Notes under the pieces: model-generated
Database searches by the model: none
The model's input: only the letters and a program-made list of their open reading frames with translations
What the model was told of the DNA's origin: nothing
From: Candidatus Methylacidiphilales bacterium
GTDB lineage: Bacteria > Pseudomonadota > Gammaproteobacteria > JASGCS01
Assembly (NCBI GenBank): GCA_030054035.1
Contig: JASGCS010000002.1
Location: 57,040-121,039, forward strand
DNA: 64,000 nt
Direction: 5' to 3'
Made by a program: the position numbers and the translations under genes
Shown here: positions 46,008 to 55,771 of the stretch, piece after piece
Position numbering within the stretch: position 1 is the stretch's first letter
Layout of the letters: the number at the start of each line of letters is the position of its first letter

Positions 46008-46658
46008 TTATTTTCCTATTAACTGTTCCTTAGTGACAGATTTTAAACCTTGAATATAATACGCCACAGCTTCTATTTCTGTTTGTGTCATTCGAAGAAC
46101 ATTTGAACGCATCTCACCATTAGTATCATTAGCTCTCTGTTTGGTTTGAAAATTTTTAATTTGGTTGATAACATAAGTGCTGTCTTGACCAGCCAAAGCA
46201 GGATAACTAGAATCAGGCATTCCGGACCCACTGGGTCCATGGCAACCGCTACAAGCAGCCACGGCAATATGAGGAATGCCCCCCATATAAATAGATCTAC
46301 CGAGTTCATACCTAGGATCAGTTGCAACAATAGGTTTAGCTACTCTCTTCATACTATTAAAATAAGCAGCCACATCGCTAAAATCTTCTTCCTTTAACGC
46401 CAAGATTAACCCATTCATAACGCTTGCTCTCAAAGTCGGTTGTTTTTTGAAATCTTTCATCTGTTTGATTAAATATTTTTCGCCAAGTCCGGCTAGATGT
46501 GGAGTGCCAGGTACTATGCTTACCCCTGACAAACCATGACAGGCTCCACTTGAACAAGTGGCTACAGCGGCTTTTTTGCCACCCGCTACAATATCACCAT
46601 CTGCTATCGCAGATAGGACTGGAAAAAACAATATTACAATTAATTTATAAATATTCAT
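46008..46658 (-). CDS. Dihaem cytochrome c4 with an unusual CX4CH first haem site
   Basis: Periplasmic electron carrier, usually to terminal oxidases. The 216 residues have a signal peptide (about 1-19) and two cytochrome c domains. The second has the normal site CSGCH (about 133-137). The first, at residues 35-41, reads CSSGACH, four residues between the cysteines rather than two. Apart from this, features of c4 are present: GVSIVPGTPHLAGLGEKYLIKQ and SYPALAGQDSTYVINQIKNF, both summarised by PHLAGLGEKYL and PALAGQDSTYV. Gene order c4-dsbA supports the assignment. It could be a normal haem with an expanded motif, which is known elsewhere, or a changed site. Confidence 0.9.
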   Translation of the reverse strand: MNIYKLIVILFFPVLSAIADGDIVAGGKKAAVATCSSGACHGLSGVSIVPGTPHLAGLGEKYLIKQMKDFKKQPTLRASVMNGLILALKEEDFSDVAAYFNSMKRVAKPIVATDPRYELGRSIYMGGIPHIAVAACSGCHGPSGSGMPDSSYPALAGQDSTYVINQIKNFQTKQRANDTNGEMRSNVLRMTQTEIEAVAYYIQGLKSVTKEQLIGK

Positions 46659-46741
46659 TTAATAATAATTTTATCATAGAAATATCTAGTAAAAATACCT
46701 ATTCGCATAAGAAACTTTCTTGCTACTACCTATAACTTAAT

Positions 46742-49525
46742 TTAATGCGCATCGTTCCAGTTGGCAGCGCTATGGATAGATACTTCTAATGGTACATCAA
46801 GTTGTATCGCGTTCTTCATATGCATACTCACCTCCTCTAACGCTTGGGATATATATTCATTATTAACTTCTAGCACGAGTTCGTCATGCACTTGCATAAT
46901 GATATGAGCTTGTTTATTTAGTATTATTGGCGCTTTAGCTAAAGAAAGCATTGCAATTTTTAGTACTTCTGCGGCGCTACCTTGAACAGGTGCATTAATA
47001 GCAACGCGTTCATGATGAGAGCGTTCGCGATAATTTTTGCTGTTGATACTTGGTAATAATACCACTCTACCCATCATGGTTGTAACATACCCTTCTTTTT
47101 TCGCAAGCAATTTACATTGTTCCATGTACTGTCTCACTTTAGGAAATCTACCAAAATAAGTATCAATATATTGTGTAGCCTGATCCCGTTCTATACCAAG
47201 CCGTGATGCTAGGCCAAACGCTCCCATGCCATAAATAAGCCCAAAATTTATTGCCTTTGCAGATCTGCGTTGCTCGGGAGTTACTTGATCGAGTGGTGTG
47301 GCAAATATTTCACTTGCAGTAGTTTGATGGATATCTATATTTTGTTCAAAAGCCTTTACCATAGTCTCATCTTGAGATAGATGCGCCATAACTCGAAGCT
47401 CAATCTGTGAATAGTCCGCGGATATTAATGACCAGCCTGGTTGAGCAATAAACGCACTTCTGATTTTTGCTCCTTCGCTGGTACCAATTGGAATATTTTG
47501 TAAGTTAGGATTAGTTGAAGATAGCCTGCCAGTACTTGTGGCAGCTTGGTGGTATGAAGTATGTATTCTCCCAGTTATACTCGATACCAAGTTTGGTAGA
47601 GGTTCAGTGTAGGTGTTTAAAAGTTTTGCGTACATTCTATGTTGTAGCATGTGCTTAGCAATTGCAACTGAATGAGGTGGATTAGCAAGTAGATCTAAAA
47701 CATACTCAGCAGTTGAAGGTGCCCCTTGTGGAGTTTTACCAAGTATCGGACACTTTAAGTTGTCATAAAGCAATTCAGCGACTTGTTTTGGTGAGGCGAG
47801 GTTTATTTTTTTCCCAGCAAGAGTCGCTATCGTTTCTTCCAGTTGCGATACCTCAGCTTTAAAATCCTTTGAAAGTTGGTTAAGGATACCAATATCAATC
47901 ATTACTCCACGCGTTTCTATATCTGACAACAATGTTAGCAGCGGGAGTTCAATATCGCGATACAGCCGTTCTGAGTGATGCGTGTGTATTGTTTTTGTAA
48001 AGTGGCGGTTAAGTCTGAGAGAATAATCAGCATCGGCGATAGCATATCCAGCCGCTGGAACTATTGGAACAAGTGAAAAATTTTCTTTGGCGTCATAGGT
48101 TTTAGTCAGTGTTTCAAAATCAAGCATAGGTAGATTAAGGTGAGCTCTGCTTAACGCATCTAAACTGTTACCATTGTTTTGTGATAGGGTAATATGCGCT
48201 TGAAGCAAACTATCATCAACTATCCCTCTAAGGGAAATACCGCTCGCAAGTAAAACATTTCTATCATATTTAAGATTATGTCCACATTTTCTATATAGGT
48301 CTGATTCTAACCAAGGTTTTAAAAGAGCCAATGCTTGGCTCATGTCACACTGGTCGGCGATGAGTGTTCCAGATACATCACGATGCAACAAGGGCACATA
48401 GTAACCTGCACCTTCTTGAAAAGAAAAAGACATGCCAACAATCTTCGCTTCAACAAATTGCAGAGAAGTCGTCTCACAATCAACCGCGACGAGGCTTTCT
48501 CTTTGCATATTCTCAATTAATATTTTTAGTCTATCAATAGAGGAAATTACGGTATAGCCGTCAGGTAGAGATGGGGCAGTCGGGATGGTTCCTTTCGGTA
48601 CATCTTGTTCCTGGTTAAAAAGTGGCAAATGGATTAGATTTTTTCTATTTCGCATATCATGCACATCTCGAAGTCTAGAGTGATGAGAGGCAAGTTCATA
48701 GGTGCGATAAATTTTTTCCACTTCTTTATAGTCTGGACCAGCCCAGTACAAGTTTGACAACACCGCTACATGCTCAGAAAGCGGTATGTCTTGTCTAATT
48801 GTAATTAAGGTACGATTGAGTAGCAATTGCTCTCGCATTGCAATTACCTGCAGAGAAATTTTATTAGGAATCTCGTGAATACGTTGCAAAATGGTGTCAA
48901 GTGAACCAAAGAGCGATAACCATTTACTAGCAGTTTTTGGGCCGACTCCTGGCACCCCGGGGATATTATCAGCCGAATCTCCAAGCAAACTTAGGTAATC
49001 AACCATTTGATTGGGTAAAACGCCAAATCGCTTTTTCACTTTATCAACATCCATTTCTGTATCATCCTGTAGATTACAAAGATACACCGATTCATTAATA
49101 AGCTGGGTAAAATCTTTATCAATTGAAGCAATACGAACTTGATATTTTTCTTCTAGTGCACGTTTGGTTAAAGTACCAATAACATCGTCAGCTTCGACAC
49201 CCGCTATTTTTTCTAGATGGAATCCAAACGCACGCACTAAGTCATAAATCACAGTAAGTTGCAATTCCAATGCTTCAGGCATAGGGGGACGATTTGCTTT
49301 ATAAGTAGGAAATAGATCATGTCTAAATTTTTTGCCTGGTGGGTCAAATACAAAAACCACCGAAACATGCTCACTTCTCGTTAATTGCATAGCCAACTTA
49401 AGCAGTAATGACGAAAAACCATAAATTGCATTGGTGGCAAAGCCTCGTACGCTCATATTACTAATCGCATACCAAGATCGATATACATATGAATGCCCAT
49501 CAACTAAAATTATCTGTTTTGTCAT
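46742..49525 (-). CDS. polA: DNA polymerase I
   Basis: Repair and Okazaki-fragment processing polymerase. The 927 residues carry all three domains. The 5'-3' nuclease (1 to about 300) has VDGHSYVYRSW and VEADDVIGTL, and GDSADNIPGVPGVGPKTA. The proofreading domain (about 335-530) keeps the acidic residues in VAVDCETTSL, GHNLKYDRNVL and YAIADADYSLRL. The polymerase domain ends with SADYSQIELRVMAHLS, RRSAKAINFGLIYGMGA and QVHDELVLEV. Length equals E. coli PolI. It is divergent from thrB with 75 nt between. The polA/thrB neighbourhood is also known from Pseudomonas. Confidence 0.97.
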   Translation of the reverse strand: MTKQIILVDGHSYVYRSWYAISNMSVRGFATNAIYGFSSLLLKLAMQLTRSEHVSVVFVFDPPGKKFRHDLFPTYKANRPPMPEALELQLTVIYDLVRAFGFHLEKIAGVEADDVIGTLTKRALEEKYQVRIASIDKDFTQLINESVYLCNLQDDTEMDVDKVKKRFGVLPNQMVDYLSLLGDSADNIPGVPGVGPKTASKWLSLFGSLDTILQRIHEIPNKISLQVIAMREQLLLNRTLITIRQDIPLSEHVAVLSNLYWAGPDYKEVEKIYRTYELASHHSRLRDVHDMRNRKNLIHLPLFNQEQDVPKGTIPTAPSLPDGYTVISSIDRLKILIENMQRESLVAVDCETTSLQFVEAKIVGMSFSFQEGAGYYVPLLHRDVSGTLIADQCDMSQALALLKPWLESDLYRKCGHNLKYDRNVLLASGISLRGIVDDSLLQAHITLSQNNGNSLDALSRAHLNLPMLDFETLTKTYDAKENFSLVPIVPAAGYAIADADYSLRLNRHFTKTIHTHHSERLYRDIELPLLTLLSDIETRGVMIDIGILNQLSKDFKAEVSQLEETIATLAGKKINLASPKQVAELLYDNLKCPILGKTPQGAPSTAEYVLDLLANPPHSVAIAKHMLQHRMYAKLLNTYTEPLPNLVSSITGRIHTSYHQAATSTGRLSSTNPNLQNIPIGTSEGAKIRSAFIAQPGWSLISADYSQIELRVMAHLSQDETMVKAFEQNIDIHQTTASEIFATPLDQVTPEQRRSAKAINFGLIYGMGAFGLASRLGIERDQATQYIDTYFGRFPKVRQYMEQCKLLAKKEGYVTTMMGRVVLLPSINSKNYRERSHHERVAINAPVQGSAAEVLKIAMLSLAKAPIILNKQAHIIMQVHDELVLEVNNEYISQALEEVSMHMKNAIQLDVPLEVSIHSAANWNDAH

Positions 49526-49570
49526 AGAACTGGATCAGCTTTGTGTAGCTATAGATATAGTAGCACATTG

Positions 49571-49576
49571 TATAAT
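49571..49576 (+). promoter_or_regulatory. Possible -10 element for thrB
   Basis: A perfect TATAAT, 25 nt before the thrB ATG in the polA/thrB divergent gap. I see no clear -35 at the right distance. Confidence 0.3.
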
Positions 49577-49600
49577 AACTGTTTAGGATTATGGTAAAGC

Positions 49601-50542
49601 ATGTCAGTTTACACAACGATAGATAATGATACTGTTCAAAAATTACTACTAGATTATAGTCTAGGTTCTTTAGTAGATATACGAGGCATAACTGGCGGAA
49701 TAGAAAATTCTAATTATTTTCTCATCACCTCTACACATAGGTGCGTATTAACGATTATTGAGCAGTTTCCACTTTCTGAATGTGATTGGTTTATTAAACT
49801 AAATAATCATTTGCAAGAACATAAATTTCTTGCACCAAAATACTACCACAATAATAAAAACCAGGCGATTAGTTCGTATCATGGAAAAGCTTTGGTGATT
49901 AGCGAACGCATCAGTGGGGCCTCAATCGATCATCCTGAACTTATGCATATTATGCAAGTAGCCATTGCTCTTGCTAAATTTCACAACGCAACGCAATCAT
50001 TTTTGCTTACAAGACAAGATAGCCGCTCTACCGTATGGCGAGAGCAGTGTATTGCAAAACTTCATGTTGTAATTCCTAAATCTGAATTTAAATTGATACA
50101 AGAAGAACATACGTACCAAGCTACTAAACAAACACAGCTGCCACAGGGAATCATACATTCAGATCTATTTAAAGACAATGTTTTGTTTCATGAAAATAAA
50201 TTAAATGGAATTATTGACTACTACTACGCTTGTCATGCTTCTTTGATTTATGATCTAGCAGTTGCAATCAATGATTGGTGTGTGGTTGAAAACCAATATA
50301 AAACCCACCTCGTACAGATTTTTATCTCAAGCTATGAACAACATAGAAAACTTCAAAACAGTGAATTTAATTCGCTTCCAGATATGTTGCGCTTAGCCGC
50401 TTTGCGTTTTTGGATTTCAAGATTAATGGATTTCAACTTCCCAAAACCAGGCCTGCTCCTACAGAACCACGATCCAGATCAAATGAAAGCAATTTTACTT
50501 CAGGCAAGATTACAAACATTATCAACCTTAGGATTAGTATAA
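49601..50542 (+). CDS. thrB: Homoserine kinase (choline-kinase-fold type)
   Basis: Phosphorylates homoserine for threonine synthesis. The 313 residues are of the aminoglycoside phosphotransferase/choline kinase fold found for ThrB in Pseudomonas and many proteobacteria, not the GHMP type of E. coli. Visible motifs: GITGGIENSNYFL (N-lobe, about 29-41), the catalytic-loop IIHSDLFKDNVLF (about 184-196) and the metal-binding GIIDYYYACHASLIYDLA (about 205-222). Length is typical. It is followed by a small membrane protein gene after 3 nt, so both are probably co-transcribed. The neighbour polA supports the assignment. Confidence 0.93.
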   Translation: MSVYTTIDNDTVQKLLLDYSLGSLVDIRGITGGIENSNYFLITSTHRCVLTIIEQFPLSECDWFIKLNNHLQEHKFLAPKYYHNNKNQAISSYHGKALVISERISGASIDHPELMHIMQVAIALAKFHNATQSFLLTRQDSRSTVWREQCIAKLHVVIPKSEFKLIQEEHTYQATKQTQLPQGIIHSDLFKDNVLFHENKLNGIIDYYYACHASLIYDLAVAINDWCVVENQYKTHLVQIFISSYEQHRKLQNSEFNSLPDMLRLAALRFWISRLMDFNFPKPGLLLQNHDPDQMKAILLQARLQTLSTLGLV

Positions 50543-50545
50543 TCC

Positions 50546-51007
50546 ATGCTCGTTATAATTCATCTTATCTGCGCATTAATAGCATTACTTTGTTTATTGC
50601 TTTTTTTAGGCAGTAGTGTAATCGCTGAATTATTTTTATCTCATGAACAACTCATAACAGTAAAATTCGCTATAGTCAATCCTGGATTATTCATCTTAAT
50701 TCCTGCGATGATGGGAATTGGTATCTCTGGATATTTCTTGTCAAAAAAAAACACCAGTGCTATTGTGGTGCGAAAAATTTCGCGAATGCGCACTATGGTA
50801 TTATTGGCTTTTGTAATACTCATTCCTTCAGCTTTGGTAGTGCGCTATCTAGTTGGCACATACCAAAATACTATTGAATTATATTTTTTCCAAACACTTG
50901 AGCTAGTGGTAGGTGGAGTCAATATTTATTTGCTTTTACGTAATATGTTTGACGGATTTATTTTAACTGGCCGGCGGCGTAATCATCAACTTCACAAAGA
51001 AAATTAA
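50546..51007 (+). CDS. Small four-helix membrane protein, unrecognised
   Basis: The 153-residue product has four strongly hydrophobic segments at about 2-27, 43-62, 78-100 and 110-133, with a short basic loop after the second (KKNTSAIVVRKISRMR) and a basic tail (GRRRNHQLHKEN). No motif points to a function. It resembles small integral membrane proteins of the DUF2269/SirB kind in general layout only. The start is 3 nt after thrB. Its last 50 bp overlap the end of the nuclease-helicase gene on the other strand, so the C-terminal tails are encoded on both strands. Confidence 0.7.
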   Translation: MLVIIHLICALIALLCLLLFLGSSVIAELFLSHEQLITVKFAIVNPGLFILIPAMMGIGISGYFLSKKNTSAIVVRKISRMRTMVLLAFVILIPSALVVRYLVGTYQNTIELYFFQTLELVVGGVNIYLLLRNMFDGFILTGRRRNHQLHKEN

Positions 51008-54000
51008 CCAACGCTAGATCTTCGACGGTATTTCCAACCGTGTAGAGTAGCTGTTTGCTACATACTACGATGGATAAACATTTAGCTCTACTTAAAGCAA
51101 CATTAATGCGATTACGGCTATACAAAAACTCAAGATCACGTGTAAGGTATTCAGCGCTTGAAGTGGCTAGTGAAATAATTGAAACCAGGGCTTCTTGGCC
51201 TTGAAATTTATCTATCGTGCCAATTCTTTCACGCGGTAAAAAACCAGCGAGACCGGCTTTTAAGGCAGCCACTTGTAGATTATAAGGAGTCACCACAAGA
51301 ATATCTTGAGCGGTAATAGGCTTTTTTTCACCGTTATCAATATAGTTGTGTTGTAGCAACAAGCCGCAGATATGTTTGACTGCTTCAACTTCTTCAATAC
51401 TCATTGCTGAACATTTCTGATGCTCAACATATCTAGTAGTTATTCCGTAGGGTTTAATTTCTGTTACAGAATTAGATTGTAAATAACGAAAGCTAGTAGA
51501 AGTATCACTAGACAACCGTCCTTCGTAGATAGAATCTGAAATAAACTTACAAAGCTCAGGGTGCATTCTATAGGTATTACTTAAAAATACCCCGTGAGTT
51601 GGTGGAATAGTATTATTATCTTCAAGGAGATAGCTCAACACTGAATCTGCAGTATGAGGCGGGTGAGAGCCTTTGCAGGGTTGGGAGAGTTGCATTTGAT
51701 CTCCGAGAATTACTACTTGATTTGCAATGAGCGAAAGCACAATAGCATTAGCTATAGACATTTGCCCAGCCTCATCAATGAACAAATAATCAAATTGCAA
51801 ATCAAAATTACTATCACTAAACGCCCAGACCGTGCCAGCGACTAACTGAATAGACGAATCTAACCCTGAACTACTTGGACGGGTTTCAAAATAATCGCTT
51901 TGAAACTCATCAAGGTTTTTAGATTCAATTTTAACACCAGCCACTTGCATTGAATGTTCTTGCAAGAGTTTTTCAACTGATTTAAATAAATTATTTATTG
52001 CTTTATGACTAAAGGCGCTGATCGCAACGCGTTTTTTTTTCGCAAGTAAGTCCACAATCAGCCTTGCGCCAGTATAAGTTTTGCCAGTACCGGGCGGACC
52101 TTGGATGACTAGATAACTATTGGTTAGGGAGTTTACTAATGTAGTAATTTCAGTTACAGTAGGTTTTTCAGAAACTAACCTTCCATCTGGATACCTGGGA
52201 GTTACTTTAGGTATGGCCCGAGCAAGCATATCATAGGTAGCATGATACTTTGTCGCAGGCGCATTACAATGATGATCGACAAACTCTACCAGCCTTTTAG
52301 ATAATTTTTTATGACTGACAGGAGTACCTTTGCCTAGATCAAATTGTTCAGGGACCTCTCTGGTCGAACCTACGGTGAACTCAACAGTTTTTGTTTCAAG
52401 ATCAAAAAATAAATTGGTGACACTAATTGGCCTTTGCTCAGGTTGAGTTGGGAAAATAACCAGAGAATCATTGGCATGAAGGGTACATTCTTGACTCGGA
52501 AAGGAACATGAATATCGTAATGATCTTTTCACTGGGGTTGTCTTTTTAATCTTCACGCCAGCGAGACATTCTGCGTCAGCAAAACGATCTTGACTTGACA
52601 TAGAAATCCGTTCAAAGTAACTCCACCAATCAGCTTTTTCTTCACGACGATAAAAATCAAGTAGATTGGCAAGAAACTCATTAAGTTTATTTCCTCTTTC
52701 AGGTAGCTCTCTAAGTCTTGCCATCAACCAAGCAAGCTCCTCTTCCCAAGCGATGATCTTTGGTTTTTCTTGATCAGAAGACTCCGGAATTGATTGACGA
52801 AATGGTATGGTTTCAGGTTTTAGTGAGAGTAGCCATTGGTGCGCCTTATAGGTAGAAATGACATCTCTTTCATTGTAAGCTCTGATCTGTTCTAACAGAG
52901 TAATATCAGCGCTCTCTCTATACTGGTCATAGATTTCTACACTTTCTAGTCCACCGGTGATTTGTTCTTCTCGCTTACCCATATAAAAGTGCTCAATCAA
53001 CTTTAAAGAATAGCCTGCTTCTGAAGTACGAATTGATTCTCGCAAAACTTGATAAAGATCAATTAGTTTTCCTTTGCGTAGCCAATCATCAATAACAGAC
53101 TCTGCCATTGCGTAGGTCCCCATACATCGTTTTAGTGCGGTTATTTCATATGGTGCATAGTGGTAAAGGTGAGCGTTTGGGTTTTCATCAAAGACGCTTT
53201 GGATAGTAGCAACTATTTCTTTAAACGCTTGCTGTTCTTGTTCTTTATCGTGGGCAAACCAATGTTGGTAGACCATTTGACCATGTTCGCGTTTATATAA
53301 TCCCCAAAGGTAATCGAGCCGTTCAAATGGAAATCCTTCTAGATCAAGGTAAAGATCACAAGCATCAGGAGAAGGTAAGCGCTGAAATCCTGAGACGCTT
53401 TGGTTGAGCGCATGTTCTTCCATACTAATGAGCTCAACAGTATGTGTGCCAGTTTTTTGAAATACGTTTTGTAATCTTGCTTGCTCTTTGAGACGGTGTA
53501 ATGTCGAAGGATCAATTCCAATTCGGTTGGTAACTTCGCAATCGGCAAGATCTTGCAAAGTAGTAATTTCATATTCTTTTAGTTTTTTAATTTGACTTAC
53601 CCGTATGCCTGCCACCAAACCGACATGTTGATCCGTTTGCCAACGAGATTGGCAATACGCTTGGTATTGACAGGTTTGACATTTGGCACAAGCATATGGA
53701 TAAGTTTGGGCGACAACGCAGCTGAGCTCTTCCATGTGATCGGTAAGATGTCTAACCAATGATGCAAAATCTCTGGTTGGATATGCGATCTCTTTACCAT
53801 CTCCAAATACAACCCCAACTCGCTCTACTGGCTGTTGCTGGGTCTCGCTTACCAAAGAAGCATAAAAAAGCAGTTGCAGGATATATTGGGCTTTTTCTTT
53901 TTTTGAAAACTTAGTATCCCACACTTCGTATTGGTAGGGCCCGAACTTAGAGTTGCCCGGTATGCGTTTAAGAAAATCCACAATACCATGTTTATTACCA

Positions 54001-54323
54001 ATCTGAAACTCTGCTTGATAAATAATACCGATACCTTTGTGCATGGCATCAATAGTTTTCTCAACCTTTGTCTCAATATTAGTTGCTAGTGTAGTAATAT
54101 CAAGATAACTCTCGCCACTAGTTTGCATGGAAGCGTAATATTTTTTTTCATGTAGTAGACCTTTTTTAATCACTAACGAAGATTGATGATTAGAGGATGG
54201 AAGCACTGGAGCACTAGCCTCACGACGAGCATTAAGAATTTTATACTCAAACAAAGTAGGGCATGAGGTAGCGTCAACTAAATCAGAGGCACTGAAAATC
54301 AGTTTACCTTTGCGCAGTCTCAT
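50958..54323 (-). CDS. RecB-like nuclease fused to SF1 (Dna2/UPF1-like) helicase
   Basis: The 1121 residues look like the COG2251/TM0106-type nuclease joined to a helicase. The N-terminus (about 10-230) has SASDLVDATSCPTLFEYKIL, a PD-(D/E)XK core with YEVWDTKF, and a four-cysteine cluster CAKCQTCQYQAYC (about 211-223) that together with Cys17 may hold an iron-sulfur cluster. An RNase H-like part starts LYLDLEGFPFERLDYLWGLY (about 321). The helicase has VIQGPPGTGKT (about 743), FIDEAGQMS (about 850) and NVALSRAK (about 1075). A role in DNA repair or end processing is likely; related proteins also occur near defence systems, but nothing here indicates that. The 5' end is 8 nt from the argH stop. 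Confidence 0.9.
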   Translation of the reverse strand: MRLRKGKLIFSASDLVDATSCPTLFEYKILNARREASAPVLPSSNHQSSLVIKKGLLHEKKYYASMQTSGESYLDITTLATNIETKVEKTIDAMHKGIGIIYQAEFQIGNKHGIVDFLKRIPGNSKFGPYQYEVWDTKFSKKEKAQYILQLLFYASLVSETQQQPVERVGVVFGDGKEIAYPTRDFASLVRHLTDHMEELSCVVAQTYPYACAKCQTCQYQAYCQSRWQTDQHVGLVAGIRVSQIKKLKEYEITTLQDLADCEVTNRIGIDPSTLHRLKEQARLQNVFQKTGTHTVELISMEEHALNQSVSGFQRLPSPDACDLYLDLEGFPFERLDYLWGLYKREHGQMVYQHWFAHDKEQEQQAFKEIVATIQSVFDENPNAHLYHYAPYEITALKRCMGTYAMAESVIDDWLRKGKLIDLYQVLRESIRTSEAGYSLKLIEHFYMGKREEQITGGLESVEIYDQYRESADITLLEQIRAYNERDVISTYKAHQWLLSLKPETIPFRQSIPESSDQEKPKIIAWEEELAWLMARLRELPERGNKLNEFLANLLDFYRREEKADWWSYFERISMSSQDRFADAECLAGVKIKKTTPVKRSLRYSCSFPSQECTLHANDSLVIFPTQPEQRPISVTNLFFDLETKTVEFTVGSTREVPEQFDLGKGTPVSHKKLSKRLVEFVDHHCNAPATKYHATYDMLARAIPKVTPRYPDGRLVSEKPTVTEITTLVNSLTNSYLVIQGPPGTGKTYTGARLIVDLLAKKKRVAISAFSHKAINNLFKSVEKLLQEHSMQVAGVKIESKNLDEFQSDYFETRPSSSGLDSSIQLVAGTVWAFSDSNFDLQFDYLFIDEAGQMSIANAIVLSLIANQVVILGDQMQLSQPCKGSHPPHTADSVLSYLLEDNNTIPPTHGVFLSNTYRMHPELCKFISDSIYEGRLSSDTSTSFRYLQSNSVTEIKPYGITTRYVEHQKCSAMSIEEVEAVKHICGLLLQHNYIDNGEKKPITAQDILVVTPYNLQVAALKAGLAGFLPRERIGTIDKFQGQEALVSIISLATSSAEYLTRDLEFLYSRNRINVALSRAKCLSIVVCSKQLLYTVGNTVEDLALVNFLCEVDDYAAGQLK

Positions 54324-54330
54324 ACGAGTG

Positions 54331-55749
54331 TTACTTTGCTTTTACTATCTGGGATAGTCTTTTTTTTGCTCGTATGATGGCTTCTTTTACCCGAACTGGC
54401 GCGGTGCCACCATAACTAATTCTTGCGTTGAGAGAGCCATGCAGAGATATTCTAGAATATATATCTTGCTGAAAAAGCTCGCTATTAGCTTTATAGATTT
54501 CGAGAGGCAACTCGGTTAAGGTGCATTTTTTAAATTCACATTCGCGAACAAGTTGCGCTGCGATTTGATACGCACTTCTAAAAGGTAAGCCTTTTGTAAC
54601 AAGATAGTCAGCAACATCAGTGGCATTAAGAAACCCTTGTTCACAGGCATGTAGCATGCGTTCACGATTAAATAAAAGTAATCGCACCATCGGTGTACAA
54701 ACTGATAACGATGAATTCCAGATCTCAAATGCTTCAAATAGTGATTTTTTATCATGCTGGTTGTCGCGATTATAGGTTAGACTCTGCGCCTTCATAAGAG
54801 TAAATAACGCGACCCAATTTCCTGCCACCATGCCACTTTTACCTCGCACCAATTCTGCAATATCTGGATTTTTTTTCTGAGGCATCATTGATGAGCCAGT
54901 TGCAAAAGTTTCGCTTACTTCAAAAAATTTAAATGGGGTAGAGGAAAAAAGGATGATGTCTTCACAGATTCTAGAAAGATGCATCATACCCAATGCGGCC
55001 ACTGAAACAGCTTCAATAACAAAATCACGATCGCTGACACCGTCAAGTGAGTTTTCAGAAATTTCTGAGAAAAATAATTGTTTAGCAGTCATTTTTCTAT
55101 TGATGGGAAAACTTACACCCGCTAAAGCACCACTTCCTAACGGCATAACATTAACTCGCTTTCTGGTCTCTTGTAATCGCTCAAGATCTCTGATGCACAT
55201 CTCAAACCAAGCTAAAAACAAATGCCCTAAGGTTACTGGTTGGGCAAATTGCAAATGGGTTAGTCCGGGCATTGGAGTAGAGGCTTCTAATCTAGCCTGA
55301 TCTAGCAATGCCTTGGCAAATTCAATAAGTTCTGCTTTAGTAAAATCTAAACATTCTCTGAGCCAAAGTCTAGTTGCAGTAACGGTTTGATCATTTCTCG
55401 AGCGTGCAGTATGTAATCGTTCTCCGACCGGACCAACCAGCTGCGTTAATCTATGCTCAACTAGCATATGGACATCTTCGAATTCTGATTCCCAAACAAA
55501 TTCCCCGTGAAGCATCTGAGTTTCAATTTGCTTTAACCCTTGTACCAGTTGCTTGCTATCTTTTAAAGTAATAATTTTACACGCCCCAAGCATAGTGGCG
55601 TGGGCAATAGAAGCGCGCACATCGTGTAAAGCAATAGTTTTGTCAATATCTAAGCTACTAGAAAAAGATAGAGCTCGACTATCTAAATCATTAGCAAATC
55701 TGCTTCGTAAGCTCGCCTTTGTAGTGCCGCTTAATAAAGCTTTTTTCAT
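54331..55749 (-). CDS. argH: Argininosuccinate lyase
   Basis: Last step of arginine synthesis, splitting argininosuccinate into arginine and fumarate. About 472 residues from the ATG at 55749, with ARSRNDQTVTATRLWLR, HLQFAQPVTLGHL and the signature GSSMMPQKKNPDIAEL near residue 285. The longer frame to 55890 is rejected because its first 47 codons lie in the 3' end of the dienelactone hydrolase gene and do not look like ArgH. Here the start is 22 nt after that gene. A GAGAA stretch precedes the ATG. Divergence from algR-hemC-hemD nearby is as in Pseudomonas, but a hydrolase gene is inserted. Confidence 0.95.
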   Translation of the reverse strand: MKKALLSGTTKASLRSRFANDLDSRALSFSSSLDIDKTIALHDVRASIAHATMLGACKIITLKDSKQLVQGLKQIETQMLHGEFVWESEFEDVHMLVEHRLTQLVGPVGERLHTARSRNDQTVTATRLWLRECLDFTKAELIEFAKALLDQARLEASTPMPGLTHLQFAQPVTLGHLFLAWFEMCIRDLERLQETRKRVNVMPLGSGALAGVSFPINRKMTAKQLFFSEISENSLDGVSDRDFVIEAVSVAALGMMHLSRICEDIILFSSTPFKFFEVSETFATGSSMMPQKKNPDIAELVRGKSGMVAGNWVALFTLMKAQSLTYNRDNQHDKKSLFEAFEIWNSSLSVCTPMVRLLLFNRERMLHACEQGFLNATDVADYLVTKGLPFRSAYQIAAQLVRECEFKKCTLTELPLEIYKANSELFQQDIYSRISLHGSLNARISYGGTAPVRVKEAIIRAKKRLSQIVKAK

Positions 55750-55771
55750 AGATAGTTTCTCAGTTTTATGG

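Noticed and set aside
46742-49525. Loss of proofreading in PolA
   Set aside because: All expected acidic residues of the 3'-5' exonuclease motifs are present.
50958-54323. Anti-phage defence system around the nuclease-helicase
   Set aside because: Its neighbours are argH and a small membrane protein next to thrB; no defence genes or mobile-element marks are present.
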